Part shown: positions 1-9,480 of the stretch, piece after piece | Layout: every line of letters starts with the position of its first letter | Numbering within the stretch: the first letter of the stretch is position 1 | From: CAVOXO01 sp963700425 | GTDB taxonomy: Bacteria > Actinomycetota > Acidimicrobiia > Acidimicrobiales > Microtrichaceae | Length of the DNA stretch: 64,000 bases | Reading direction: 5' to 3' | NCBI GenBank assembly: GCA_963700425.1 | Contig: CAVOXO010000003.1 | Coordinates: 620,001-684,000, forward strand | The notes under the pieces: generated by a model | The model's database searches: none | The model's input: the letters and a program-made list of their open reading frames with translations, nothing else | What the model was told of the DNA's origin: nothing | Made by a program: the position numbers and the translations under genes

Positions 1-245
1 TCGACATCCCGCCGGTCGATCACATGATCATCATTCGCAACGAGGACGTTCCGGGAATGATCGGCGAGGTCGGAACGGCACTCGGACGATCGTCGGTCAA
101 CATCTCCGACATGGTCGTCGGGCAGGATTCCGACGGTGTCGCCGCCCTCATGGCGCTCTCCATCGACGAGGCACCTCCCCACGACGTCATCGAGGCGCTC
201 CGCTCGATCGACGGTATCCGGAGCGTCACGACCGTCCACATCTGA
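1..245 (+). CDS. serA: D-3-phosphoglycerate dehydrogenase, C-terminal ACT domain (partial)
   Basis: Only the last ~80 codons are present; the gene starts left of the window. The reading frame is open from base 3 and ends in TGA at 243. The peptide has the ACT-domain pattern that closes SerA: DHMIIIRNEDVPGMIGEV, then a glycine-rich turn and the ending GIRSVTTVHI. In this family the ACT domain binds serine and feeds back on the first step of serine synthesis (3-phosphoglycerate oxidation). It lies directly upstream of the leucine leader. I infer SerA from the ACT sequence alone, so another ACT enzyme is possible but less likely. Confidence 0.75.
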   Translation, partial: DIPPVDHMIIIRNEDVPGMIGEVGTALGRSSVNISDMVVGQDSDGVAALMALSIDEAPPHDVIEALRSIDGIRSVTTVHI

Positions 246-277
246 GACATGCTGGTGGACCGGGGCCGATCCGCCCT

Positions 278-328
278 ATGCTGAAAGGCGTGTTGAACTT
301 CCGTTCGGCCCTCCTGCTTCTCACCTAG
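278..328 (+). CDS. leuA leader peptide (four consecutive Leu codons)
   Basis: A 16-codon frame, MLKGVLNFRSALLLLT, ends in TAG at 326. Four Leu codons in a row (CTC CTG CTT CTC, 311-322) sit immediately before the stop and a GC-rich hairpin. This is the known design of actinobacterial leuA attenuation: ribosome stalling at Leu codons when charged tRNA-Leu is scarce changes folding of the downstream RNA. The frame is too short to be found by length. The position of the Leu codons and the two hairpins after it are the evidence. Confidence 0.8.
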   Translation: MLKGVLNFRSALLLLT

Positions 329-393
329 GCGAGCACCACTGCCGGTGCTCGCCGAAACCTCCTGTGCCCTCGGGGCCGGGAGGTTTCTTCGTT
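328..393 (+). terminator. leuA attenuator: hairpin plus intrinsic terminator
   Basis: Two stem-loops follow the leader stop. The first pairs 328-337 with 344-353 (10 bp, loop ACTGCC) and overlaps the stop codon. The second pairs 354-362 (GAAACCTCC) with 379-387 (GGAGGTTTC) and is followed by a T-rich stretch, as in an intrinsic terminator. leuA begins 32 nt further on. Leader peptide, hairpin and terminator together indicate transcription attenuation by leucine supply; which alternative pairing acts as the antiterminator is not resolved. Confidence 0.75.
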
Positions 394-424
394 CTCCGGC
401 GGCGTTCGCAGAAGGCACACCGTC

Positions 425-2014
425 ATGACCATCACCGATCAGAACCGAGTCGTCATCTTCGACACCACGTTGCGCGACGGCGAGCAGTCGCCGGGCATCT
501 CGCTCGACGTGGCCGAGAAGGTCGAGATCGCGGAGCAGCTGGCCCGGCTCGGCGTCGACTACATCGAGGCCGGGTTCCCCATCGCGTCCCAGGGGGACTT
601 CGAGGCGGTCCGGGCCGTCGCCCAGGCGGTGGGCACCGAGGACGGCCCGGTCATCTGCGGTCTCTCACGAACGGCGCGCAAGGACATCGACCGCTGCTGG
701 GAGGCCATCGAACCGGCGGCACGGCGGCGGATCCACACGTTCATCGCCACGTCGGAGACACACATGGTGCACAAGCTCCGGATGACCCCCGACCAGGTCC
801 TGTCCGAAGCGGCGGCCGCCGTCGCGCACGCCCGTCAGTACACCGATGACGTGGAGTTCTCGCCCGAGGACGCCTCACGCAGCGACTTCGACTTCATGTG
901 CGAGGTGCTGCGCGCTGCGGTGGAGGCCGGTGCCACGACGCTGAACATCCCCGACACGGTGGGGTTCGGCATCCCCGAGGAGTACGGCCGTCGGCTCGCG
1001 GCGGTGCGGGACAACGTGCCCGGTGACTACGTCATCATCGGCCCACTGTCACGACGACCTGGGTCTGGCGGTGGCGAACTCGCTCGCCGCGGTCGCGCAC
1101 GGGGCGCGGCAGGTGGAGTGTGCGATCAACGGAATCGGCGAACGGGCGGGCAACGCCGCGCTGGAGGAGATCGTCATGGCGTTGCGCACCCGCAACGACC
1201 ATTTCGGTGGGCTGACCACGGGGGTGCGGACCGAGGAGCTGGCGCGCTCGTCCCGCCTGGTCAGCCGTCTGACCGGATACCCCGTGCAGTACAACAAGGC
1301 CGTGGTCGGCCGCAACGCGTTCGCCCACGAGGCGGGTATCCACCAGCACGGCGTGCTCTCGGAGCGCACGACCTACGAGATCATGGATCCGGGATCGGTC
1401 GGACAGGGCGAGTCGAAGATCGTTCTGGGAAAGCATTCGGGTCGCCACGCGTTCGCCGACACGCTGGAGAAGATGGGCATCGCGGTCCAGCGGCGACGCG
1501 CTCAACGCAGGCGTTCGCCCGCTTCAAGGAACTGGCCGACCGGAAGATCCAGCTGACCGAGGCGGACCTCGAGGCCATCGTCGCCGAGGAACTGGGCACC
1601 CGAACCGGCGACCGCTGGGAGATCGCGTCCATCGCGGCCTCGGTGACGCCCGGTGGCGCCCCCGAGGCGACTGTGGTCCTGACGCACGAGGATGAGACGT
1701 TCGAGCAGACCTGCGAGGGCGACGGGATGGTCGACGCGTGCTGTTCGGCCATCAAGAAGATCACCGGAATGGACGGCCGGCTGGCCGACTACACGGTCGC
1801 CTCGGTGACCGGCGGGGTGGACGCCCTCGCCGACGTGGTGCTGCAGTTCACGTCCGACGACGGCATCACCGTCGCCGGACGGGGCCTCTCGACCGACGTC
1901 GTCGAAGCCTCCGCCCGGGCCTTCCTCAACGCCATCAACAAGGTCATCGTCGCCCGGTCGAGGGGCGATGACGGTCGCGACGTGATCCGACCGGGTTCGC
2001 TCCGGGTCGAGTAG
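425..2014 (+). CDS. leuA: 2-isopropylmalate synthase
   Basis: First committed step of leucine synthesis: 2-oxoisovalerate plus acetyl-CoA gives 2-isopropylmalate. The N-terminus has FDTTLRDGEQSPGISLDVAEK (HMGL-like TIM barrel), the middle has the metal-binding HCHDDLGLAVANSLAAV and the NAFAHEAGIHQHG segment, and the C-terminal third is the LeuA regulatory dimer domain. The full span of about 530 codons fits the family. The frame slips near 1038 and back near 1495, with conserved LeuA sequence between in another frame, so the gene is read as one intact enzyme with two compensating consensus indels. ATG at 425 follows an AGAAGG ribosome site and the leucine attenuator. Confidence 0.95.
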   Translation: MTITDQNRVVIFDTTLRDGEQSPGISLDVAEKVEIAEQLARLGVDYIEAGFPIASQGDFEAVRAVAQAVGTEDGPVICGLSRTARKDIDRCWEAIEPAARRRIHTFIATSETHMVHKLRMTPDQVLSEAAAAVAHARQYTDDVEFSPEDASRSDFDFMCEVLRAAVEAGATTLNIPDTVGFGIPEEYGRRLAAVRDNVPGDYVIIGPLSRRPGSGGGELARRGRARGAAGGVCDQRNRRTGGQRRAGGDRHGVAHPQRPFRWADHGGADRGAGALVPPGQPSDRIPRAVQQGRGRPQRVRPRGGYPPARRALGAHDLRDHGSGIGRTGRVEDRSGKAFGSPRVRRHAGEDGHRGPAATRSTQAFARFKELADRKIQLTEADLEAIVAEELGTRTGDRWEIASIAASVTPGGAPEATVVLTHEDETFEQTCEGDGMVDACCSAIKKITGMDGRLADYTVASVTGGVDALADVVLQFTSDDGITVAGRGLSTDVVEASARAFLNAINKVIVARSRGDDGRDVIRPGSLRVE

Positions 2015-2023
2015 GCGCCGGTC

Positions 2024-4277
2024 TCAACCGAAGGCGGCGAAACCTACCAGCGTGAGCTGGGGCACCAGGTGGGTGGCGATGCCCTGTTCGGACACGGTCA
2101 CCAGGCGACCGTCGACCACGAACGCCCGGGTGATGGTGGGGGAGTAGCCGTCGTCGGGGAGGTCGGGCTCGATCGGCCCGATGACGTCGGGGCCCACCCC
2201 GACGGAGTCGATGACCGGGTCGATCGGGGACTCTCCGGGCACGGTCGGTGCCGGAACCCGGCCCGGTTCGGTGGTGGTGGTCGACGGGCTCGTGGTGGAG
2301 GTCGTCGACTCGGTCGTCGTGGTCGTGGTCGTGCTCGGGACGCCGGTCGTCGTGGTGGTCGGGTCGGTCGCCGGCTCGGGCCGGGGCTGGGGAGACGGCG
2401 TCCGGTCGGAGTGGTCGATCGTGCCCGCGAGGGTCACGGTGTTCCCGGCCAGCGAGAACACCAGCACGGAGTTGTCCTGGGGAGCACAGAACCCGGCGTC
2501 ATCGCAGAACCCGGATCCGAAGGCGGGAAGGAACACCTGCATCGACGTCTGGTCGAAGTGGAAGGCCTTGGGATCGTTGGCGACCATGAAACTCCATGAG
2601 GAGTCGGTCCAGTTCGACAGTTCGATCGGGTTCGCCGGGTCGGATGCGTCGTACAGCGACACCTTGGCGCCGGTGATCCGCCCGTCGTCGTCGGCGTCGG
2701 ATCCGACCCCCAGCACGAGCTTTCCGCCCACCGGATGGAGATACGACGAGAACCCGGGAACCTTGAGTTCGCCCGTCACCTTCGGGGACGTCGGATCGGA
2801 GAGGTCGACCACGTAGAAGGGGTCCGTCTGGCGGAACGTGACGACGTAGGCGGTGTCGCCCATGAAGCGCACCGAACGGATCTGCTCACCCACTCCGAGA
2901 CGGTCGACCCGCCCGACCTGGGTGAGAACGTCTCCGTCGGTGGTCAGGACGGAGACACCGTTGTCGGTCTCGGGCTCAGCGCAGTCGGCATTGGGCGGGC
3001 AGTCGAACTCGGGCCGTGCCGTCGTGGCCACCCGAAGGTATCCGCCGTGCTCGCTGAGTGAGTACTGGTTCAACAGCGTGCCCTCGACCCGACCGGACGC
3101 GCCGATACTCGGCGGGGGCCGACCCCGGCGTGGAGAAGGCGTGGATGTTCACGTGCGCGTTGCGATCGGAGGGATCGAAGCCACCCCATTGCGTCGTGGC
3201 GACATAGAGCGTCGATGTCGAGGCGTAGACGGTCTCGGCGTCGGCGGTCACCCCGGTGGCGGAGAGTGATCCGAGCCCGTCGGTGATCGTGACGATGCTG
3301 ATGGTGCCGAAACCTGCGAACTCCTGGGGATAGGAGAGGTTCGAGCACGAGACCATCGGGACGATGTCGCCGTCGGTGCCGACCATCTTCGGGATCCAGT
3401 CGGTGGGGTCGGAGCCCTGCACGATCTGTCGGTTGGTTCGTTCTGCGGCCTTCTCGGCGCCCGTGGACTGCGGATGGACGAACCCCAGATCGTCGACCGG
3501 TGATGAGCGCACCACGAGGCGGATCGTCCCGTCGGCCATCCGGCCGTCGACGATGGCCCCGTCCAGGGTCACGGTGTCGACAACGGTCGGTTCGTCCGCC
3601 AGGTCGACCTCGACAACCGTCGACCCCGACTCGATCACGGCACGATCCGATGTCGAGGACGAGACGGCGCGGTCGTCGAGGGTGGACTCCATGGGGACGG
3701 GCCCGCCGCCGTAGTAGCCGCCGTCCCCGAGCACGTAGGCGGTGTCGCCGGACAGGAAGAGGCGGGAGGCGAACACGTCGCCGAGGTCGACCGCGGCGTC
3801 GAGATAGGGAGCGCCGTCGACGAGGGAGAAGACCTGGAGCCGATTGCCGTTGGCCACCAGTACCCGGACGCCGTCGGTCTTGACCAGATCGGCCTCGTCG
3901 ACGTCGACCTCCTGGTTGTTGGTACCGGTCGTCGACTCGTCGGCGAACGACGCCGCAGGCTCGGCGGAGTCCGTGGCGGGAAGAGGTGCCCCGGGCGATC
4001 CGGCGACATCGCTGTCGGCGCGCTCCGCGACTGCGATGTCGTCCTCGAAGACCAGGCCGCCCGTCCCACCGTCGAGCCCGTAGGCGCCCACGTGATCGAG
4101 TGCCTCGTCGCGGACCCAGTCCCCGAACGACTCGCAGCTCTCGGCCCTCATGAGCGACATCACCGCCCCGCCGCCCCGCCCCGGATCGGGCGAGCCGGCC
4201 GTGTCGGACGAGCACGCGCCGGCGATGACGGTGAGTGCGGCGGTGACGGCGACAAGAGAACGTGTGGTCGGATTCAT
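2024..4277 (-). CDS. Secreted beta-propeller domain lipoprotein
   Basis: About 750 codons. The N-terminus MNPTTRSLVAV leads into a hydrophobic stretch ending in the lipobox VIAGAC, so export and lipid anchoring are predicted. A spacer holds NQEVDVDEADLVKTDG, and the body holds LLNQYSLSEHGGYLRVATT, both typical of the PF09826 (Beta_propel) family. Function in that family is unknown. The C-terminal part has a Thr-rich run (TTTTTTGVPSTTTT) before a final conserved segment. A frameshift near 3095 splits the sequence, but the halves join inside the conserved LLNQYSL block. ATG at 4277 has a GAGGTGG ribosome site. It converges with leuA, with 9 bp between stops. Confidence 0.8.
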
Positions 4278-4369
4278 GGTCCACCTCGGGTTGATCATCA
4301 CCTCTCCGACGACGGAACCGGTGGATTGGTTCCCCCGAGCGTCGAATTCCACTCCGGTAGGGTGCGGCG

Positions 4370-5371
4370 ATGGACTACCGGACGCTCGGGCACAGTGGTT
4401 TCAAGATCAGCGAGATCAGTTACGGCAACTGGATCACCCACGGGGGGCAGGTCGAGGACGACACGGCCATCGCGTGTGTTCATGCCGCTCTCGACGCGGG
4501 GATCACGACGTTCGACACGGCCGATGTCTACGCCGGCGGGCGGGCCGAAGAGGTCATGGGCCGGGCTCTGGCCGGGCTCCGTCGGGAGGGCCTCGAGATC
4601 TTCACCAAGGTGTACTGGCCCACCGGACCCGGACCCAATGACCGGGGCCTGTCGCGCAAGCACATCATGGAGTCGATCGACGCGTCGCTCGCCCGTCTGG
4701 GCATCGACTACGTCGACCTGTACCAGGCCCATCGCTTCGATCACGAGACACCGATCGAGGAGACCATGGTCGCCCTGGCCGACGTGGTGCGGGCGGGCAA
4801 GGCGCTCTACATCGGGGTCTCGGAGTGGTCCGCCGCGGAGATCCGGGCGGGCGCCGCGTTGGCCCGCGAGCTTCGGGTTCCGCTGGTGTCGTCCCAGCCC
4901 CAGTATTCGATGCTCTGGAGGGTGATCGAGTCGGAGGTGGTGCCTGCCTGTCGGGAGGAGGGGCTCTCCCAGATCGTGTGGTCGCCGATCGCCCAGGGGG
5001 TTCTGACCGGGAAATACGTCCCCGGCGCCGAGCTGCCGGCCGACAGTCGAGCCACCGACGAGGCGGGCAACGGGGCGTTCATGATCAGGAAATGGCTCGC
5101 CGACGACGTCCTGGAGGCCGTCCAGCGCCTCCGGCCGATCGCCGACGATGCGGGCATGACCATGGCCCAGATGGCGGTGGCGTGGGTCCTCACCAACGAC
5201 AACGTCGCCTCGGCGATCGTCGGTGCATCACGGCCCGAGCAGGTGGAGGAGAACGTCGCCGCCGCCGGCAGGACCCTGTCTCCCGACGTCCTCGCCGCCA
5301 TCGACGGGGCGTTGGGCGATGTCGTCGAACGGGATGCCTCCGAGACCAAGAGCCCTGAGCGCCGTCCCTGA
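4370..5371 (+). CDS. Aldo/keto reductase (voltage-gated K+ channel beta-subunit-like group)
   Basis: A 333-residue NADPH-dependent oxidoreductase of the AKR superfamily. It starts MDYRTLGHSGFKISEISYG and carries the catalytic Asp and Tyr (FDTADVYAGG), Lys (EIFTKVYW) and His (LYQAHRFD) in the expected order, followed by the C-terminal cofactor-binding region ending near VASAIVGASRPEQ. The physiological substrate cannot be told from sequence. A TAGGGT box lies 6 nt before the ATG, so the mRNA is probably leaderless. The gene stands alone, divergent from the propeller gene and convergent with the DUF952 gene. Confidence 0.9.
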   Translation: MDYRTLGHSGFKISEISYGNWITHGGQVEDDTAIACVHAALDAGITTFDTADVYAGGRAEEVMGRALAGLRREGLEIFTKVYWPTGPGPNDRGLSRKHIMESIDASLARLGIDYVDLYQAHRFDHETPIEETMVALADVVRAGKALYIGVSEWSAAEIRAGAALARELRVPLVSSQPQYSMLWRVIESEVVPACREEGLSQIVWSPIAQGVLTGKYVPGAELPADSRATDEAGNGAFMIRKWLADDVLEAVQRLRPIADDAGMTMAQMAVAWVLTNDNVASAIVGASRPEQVEENVAAAGRTLSPDVLAAIDGALGDVVERDASETKSPERRP

Positions 5372-5379
5372 CGGGCGGC

Positions 5380-5713
5380 TCACTCGCAGAGCGCGTCGAC
5401 GTTGATCGCACCGTAGACGTGGGGGAAGAGTTCGGCGTTCTCGTCCGCGGTGGCGGGAGTCCCGTCGGGGTGCGCGGGCGGTTCCCACCGGAGTTCGGCA
5501 CGCAGCCGCTCGGTGTCGATCGCCACCACGACGACGTCGTCGCGGTCGCGATAGAAGCGTTCGAGAACGCCCCGGAGCTGCTCGTCGGTGCAGCAGTGGA
5601 CGAAACCGTCGGTGCGCCAGCGACGCCGCGTCCAGCTCCCCGAATCGGACGGCGTCGGCGACGCGGTCGCTGGTGGTGATGTGGTGGATGATCACGCGGT
5701 CGTCGGCATCCAT
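5380..5713 (-). CDS. DUF952 family protein
   Basis: A small protein of about 110 residues. It begins MDADDRVIIHHITTSD and, after a frame change near 5620, continues RTDGFVHCCTDEQLRGVL, then VVVVAIDTERL and ELFPHVYGAINVDALCE. The spacing of the HHIT, GFVHC and FPHVYG blocks is that of the DUF952 (PF06108) family, whose biochemical role is not established. Its ATG overlaps the end of leuD by about 22 nt, so it is probably the last gene of a leuC-leuD operon. The frameshift looks like a consensus error because both parts are conserved. Confidence 0.7.
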
Positions 5714-6285
5714 ACCGCCCGGTGCGTCTCGTAGGTCTCGATGGCATCGGCGGATCCGAGGGTGACGCCGATGTCGTCGAGCCCGTTGAGGAGTCGATTC
5801 CGGATGTCGTCGGACATCGGGAACGACTCCGACACGCCGAGAGCGGGAACCTCGAGCAGGCGCCGGTCGACGTCGATGGTGAGCTCGAGGCCCGGGTCGT
5901 TCTCGATCGCCCGCAGCAGCGACGCGCCGATCTCGCTGCTCACCGTCACCGGCACGAGGCCGCACTTGGTGGCGTTGTTCACGAAGATCGGACCGAAGCG
6001 CGGTGACACCACCGCGGCGAACCCGTACTGCTGGATCGCCCACACCGCATGTTCGCGTGATGACCCGGTCCCGAAGTTCGGCCCGGCGACCAGCACGGAG
6101 GCCCCGGCGTACGCCTCGTTGTTGAGCACGAAGTCCGGGGCGTCGCGCCATTCGGCGAAGAGGCCCCGGTCGAAACCGGTCCTCTCGACGCGCTTGAGCC
6201 AGTCGGAGGGGATGATCTGATCGGTGTCGACGTCGGAACGGTCGAGGGGAACTGCGGTGCCGGAGATGATGGTGACGGGTTCCAT
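5692..6285 (-). CDS. leuD: 3-isopropylmalate dehydratase small subunit
   Basis: The 197-residue small (swivelling) subunit of isopropylmalate isomerase, which works with LeuC to convert 2- to 3-isopropylmalate. Diagnostic sequence is VDTDQIIPSDWLKRV at the N-terminus and FGTGSSREHAVWAIQQYGF in the substrate loop. ATG at 6285 follows a GAGGAG ribosome site and sits 11 nt after the leuC stop, so the two are cotranscribed. The reading frame is intact. Confidence 0.95.
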   Translation of the reverse strand: MEPVTIISGTAVPLDRSDVDTDQIIPSDWLKRVERTGFDRGLFAEWRDAPDFVLNNEAYAGASVLVAGPNFGTGSSREHAVWAIQQYGFAAVVSPRFGPIFVNNATKCGLVPVTVSSEIGASLLRAIENDPGLELTIDVDRRLLEVPALGVSESFPMSDDIRNRLLNGLDDIGVTLGSADAIETYETHRAVWMPTTA

Positions 6286-6296
6286 GGTGATACTCC

Positions 6297-7701
6297 TCAG
6301 AGGTCGGCCGGAGTGGCGAAGTGGCCGGCGATGGCGGTGGCCGCAGCCACCGCGGGCGACACGAGATGGGTGCGACCGCCGCGGCCCTGGCGGCCTTCGA
6401 AATTGCGATTCGACGTCGACGCGCAGCGTTGGCCGGGCTCCAGCTTGTCGGGATTCATCGCCAGGCACATCGAACATCCCGGTTCGCGCCAGTCGAATCC
6501 GGCGTCACGGAAGATCCGGTCGAGGCCCTCGGCCTCGGCCTGGGACTTGACCTGATGACTTCCGGGGACGACGTAGGTGGTGACAGCCGAGTCGACCCGC
6601 TTGCCGCTGGCGACCTCGGCCGCGGCACGGAGATCCTCGATGCGGCTGTTGGTGCAGCTCCCGATGAACACGACGTCCACACCCACGTCCCTGATGGGCG
6701 TGCCGGGGGTGAGGTCCATGTACTCGAGAGCCCGCTCGGCGGCACCCATCTCGGTGGGGTCGGAGAAGGAACCCGGTGACGGCACGGCGCCCGACACGGG
6801 AACGACCTGACCGGGGTTCGTGCCCCAGGTGACGTGGGGCACGATCTCGGCGGCATCGAGCCGGACCTCCTCGTCGAACGTCGCCTCGGGGTCGGTTCGC
6901 AGCCCCCTCCACGTCGCGACGGCCTCATCCCAGTCCTGCCCGGTCGGGGCGAAGCGCCGCCCTTGCAGATAGTCGAACGTGGTCTGATCGGGGGCGATGA
7001 GGCCCGCTTTGGCACCCGCCTCGATCGACATGTTGCAGACCGTCATGCGGCCCTCCATGGTCAGGGCCTCGATGGCCGAGCCCCGGTACTCCGCGATGTA
7101 GCCGATCCCCCCGCTGGTTCCGATCCGGGCGAGGATCGCCAGGATGATGTCCTTGGCCACCGACCCGGCGGGCAGTTCGCCGTCGACGGTGATCGCCAGC
7201 GTCCCGAGCGGTGGCTGGGACAGGGTCTGGGTGGCCAGGACGTGCTCGACCTCGCTCGTCCCGATGCCGAACGCCAGCGCCCCGAAGGCCCCGTGGGTCG
7301 CGGTGTGGCTGTCGCCGCACACGACGGTCATGCCCGGAAGGGTGAGCCCCAGCTCGGGGCCCGACGACGTGCACGATGCCGTTGAACTCGTGACCCATCG
7401 GATAGATGGTGATCCCGTACTCCTCGGCGTTGGCGCGGAGCGTCTCGATCTGTGTCCGACTCACCGGATCGGCGATCGGTTGGTCGATGTTCGCCGTCGG
7501 GATGTTGTGGTCCTCGATGGCGAGGGTCAGCTCCGGGTGGCGGACCCCCCGGCCCGCAAGGCGGAGGCCGTCGAACGCCTGGGGGCTCGTCACCTCGTGA
7601 ACCAGGTGGAGATCGATGAACAGGAGGTCGGCGCTGCCGGGGGCCGAGTGGACGAGGTGGTTGTCCCACACCTTCTGGGACAGGGTACGGGGAGCGTTCA
7701 T
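6297..7701 (-). CDS. leuC: 3-isopropylmalate dehydratase large subunit
   Basis: Aconitase-fold catalytic subunit of isopropylmalate isomerase, about 468 codons. It starts MNAPRTLSQKVWDNHLVHS, has VVCGDSHTATHGAFGALAFGIG, and carries the [4Fe-4S] ligands in IGSCTNSRIEDL and PGCSMCLAMNPD. A single frame change near 7360 separates the first ~115 codons from the rest; the join rebuilds the conserved region before GMTVVCGDSHT. It is first in the leuC-leuD-DUF952 unit and divergent from an IclR regulator, the arrangement seen with LtbR-type regulators in other actinobacteria. Confidence 0.95.
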
Positions 7702-7742
7702 GGTGGTCCTCTGCGTGGGGAGCGTGTCCTGCATCTCACATA

Positions 7743-7760
7743 TTGGGATAGACTTCCCAA
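7743..7760. promoter_or_regulatory. Palindromic operator between leuC and the IclR-family gene
   Basis: The 62-bp divergent intergenic region contains TTGGGATAGACTTCCCAA, an inverted repeat with 6-bp arms and a 6-bp spacer. It overlaps a possible -10 box (TAGACT, 7749) for the IclR gene and lies about 45 bp before leuC. IclR proteins bind such palindromes, so one dimer here could control both directions. Binding is inferred from position and symmetry only. Confidence 0.6.
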
Positions 7761-7763
7761 CCA

Positions 7764-8417
7764 GTGGACAGCGTAAGCGGTGTCGGTGTCATTGACAAGG
7801 CGGTGTCGGTCCTCGATGCCGTGTCCGATCGACCGCGGTCGCTGTCCGAACTCGTCGCCGCCACCGGCCACAGCCGAGCCACCGTTCATCGCCTGGCCCA
7901 GGCTCTCGAGGTGCACGGACTGGTGCGGAGGACCATCGATGGTCGATTCGCGCCGGGCCTGCGCCTCATCGCCCTGGGGCGCCGGGCCGCAGAGGCCGAG
8001 CCACTGGCGGAGGTGGCTGCACCACACCTCGACGCCCTTCGCGACGCCACGGGCGAATCGGTGCAGCTGTACGTCGCGGAACGCGGCCGACGGGTCTGCC
8101 TCGAGGCCCTGGACTCGCCTCACGAGCTGCGGACCATCGTCGCCCAGGGTGCGACGCTGCCCCTCGACCGCGGCTCGGCCGGCCGGGTGCTCAGCGGAGA
8201 AGAGGTGGGTCCGCACGGGTGGATCGAGACCTGCGAGGAGCGCGCCCCCGGTGTGGCGTCGGTGTCGGCACCGGTGTTCGACCGAGCCGGCGAGCTGGTC
8301 GCCGCGGTCTCGGTGTCGGGTCCGGTGGACCGGCTGGGGCGTTCGCCGGGCCGGAGCCATGGTTCGGCCACGGTGCAGGCCGCAACAGCCATCGGAACCG
8401 CGCTGGGGCGTCCGTGA
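7764..8417 (+). CDS. IclR-family transcriptional regulator, probable regulator of leuCD
   Basis: A 217-residue regulator starting at GTG 7764. Residues 1-60 form the winged helix-turn-helix (VIDKAVSVLDAVSDRPRSLSELVAATGHSRATVHRLAQALEVHGLV); the remainder is the IclR effector domain (LDALRDATGESVQLYV, LPLDRGSAGRVL, GVASVSAPVFDRAGELVAAVSVSGP). It is divergent from leuCD across a palindromic operator. That position matches LtbR of Corynebacterium and AreB/NdgR of Streptomyces, which control leucine genes, and I infer the same role. Whether the ligand is leucine or another metabolite is not visible. Confidence 0.85.
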   Translation: MDSVSGVGVIDKAVSVLDAVSDRPRSLSELVAATGHSRATVHRLAQALEVHGLVRRTIDGRFAPGLRLIALGRRAAEAEPLAEVAAPHLDALRDATGESVQLYVAERGRRVCLEALDSPHELRTIVAQGATLPLDRGSAGRVLSGEEVGPHGWIETCEERAPGVASVSAPVFDRAGELVAAVSVSGPVDRLGRSPGRSHGSATVQAATAIGTALGRP

Positions 8418-8452
8418 GGGGACGGGCGCACCGCCCCCAGCGCCGTCAGATG

Positions 8453-9469
8453 TCAGGACTCGGGCCGGCCGGTTCTCGAGCGTCGGCGCGTCTGTTCGGT
8501 GATGGCATCGTCGAGATCGACCATCTCGTCGCGTAGCCGCCGCCACGACTCGAGCCGATCGGCGCTCACGCGGCCGGCCGTGACCGCCGCATTCACGGCG
8601 CAACCCGGCTCGTCGTCGTGGTAGCAATCGGCGAACTGGCAGCGGGTCTCGAGCTCGGTGATCTCGGGGAACGCCGCGGCCAACCCCTCCCAGGCCTCCC
8701 ACATCGCCAGCGCCCGCACGCCGGGGGTGTCGAGGAGCAGCGATCCGTCGGGCATCGCGATGAGCCGGGCCGACGACGTCGTGTGGCGGCCCTTTCCGTC
8801 GACGTCACGGATGGCCCCGACCGTCTGGATGTCGCGCCCGGCGAGAGCGTTGGCCATCGCCGATTTGCCCACCCCCGATGCCCCGAGGAGCGCGAAGGTG
8901 ACGCCGGACCCGATGTGGTCGAGCAGCCCGTCGAGCCCCTCATCGGTGACCGATGAGACGACCACCACGTCGACGTCGGGAGCGACCGCTCTCACCGACT
9001 CGACCACGGGGCCGATCTCTGCCGGATCGCTGAGGTCCGACTTCGTGAGGACGACCAACGGGGCCGCCCCGCTCTGGTGGGCCAGTACGAGTTCCGCGTT
9101 TCGAGCCGCCGGAGGTTCACTCCCGGTGTCAGGGACTGACACACCATGACGATGTCCATGTTCGCCGCGAGTGTCTGGGCGACGTGTCGCTCCTCGAGCG
9201 GCGCGTCGCACGAACGCCGTGTGGCGCGGCGCCACCTTGGTCACCCTGGCGTCGGTGGTGTCGACCATCACCCAGTCCCCGGCGACGCAGTCCTTCGCGG
9301 CCGTGGTCATGGTGGCCCGCACCACGTCGTCGATGGCGACGGCCACGTCGACCTCGCCCCGGTCGACCCGCATCACCCTTCCCGCCACCTCGCCGATCCG
9401 GGGTTCGCCCAACGAGGCGGCGATGTCGGTGTTCCAACCCAATTCGACGAGTGGGTGGGGTGGGGTCAT
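8453..9469 (-). CDS. rsgA: Ribosome small-subunit-dependent GTPase A
   Basis: A circularly permuted GTPase that helps mature the 30S subunit, about 339 codons. It shows an N-terminal OB-like domain, then G4 VVLTKSDLS, G1 LLGASGVGKSAMANAL, G3 LLDTPGVRAL and the C-terminal zinc motif CQFADCYHDDEPGC. Between about 9100 and 9200 the sequence runs in another frame (EERHVAQTLAANMDIVMVCQ), giving two compensating indels inside an otherwise normal RsgA. The start at ATG 9469 (MTPPHPLVELGW) fits family length. It is divergent from ppx with only 11 bp between start codons. Confidence 0.9.
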   Translation of the reverse strand: MTPPHPLVELGWNTDIAASLGEPRIGEVAGRVMRVDRGEVDVAVAIDDVVRATMTTAAKDCVAGDWVMVDTTDARVTKVAPRHTAFVRRAARGATRRPDTRGEHGHRHGVSVPDTGSEPPAARNAELVLAHQSGAAPLVVLTKSDLSDPAEIGPVVESVRAVAPDVDVVVVSSVTDEGLDGLLDHIGSGVTFALLGASGVGKSAMANALAGRDIQTVGAIRDVDGKGRHTTSSARLIAMPDGSLLLDTPGVRALAMWEAWEGLAAAFPEITELETRCQFADCYHDDEPGCAVNAAVTAGRVSADRLESWRRLRDEMVDLDDAITEQTRRRSRTGRPES

Positions 9470-9480
9470 AGGGTCACGAA

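Noticed and set aside
425..2014. leuA and the other broken biosynthetic genes as true pseudogenes
   Set aside because: Conserved sequence continues in another frame without loss of residues, and the same pattern affects essential genes, so consensus errors are more likely.
2069..2816. Plus-strand frames over the beta-propeller gene
   Set aside because: They are low-complexity Arg/Gly or Val-rich shadows of the minus-strand gene with no family signal.
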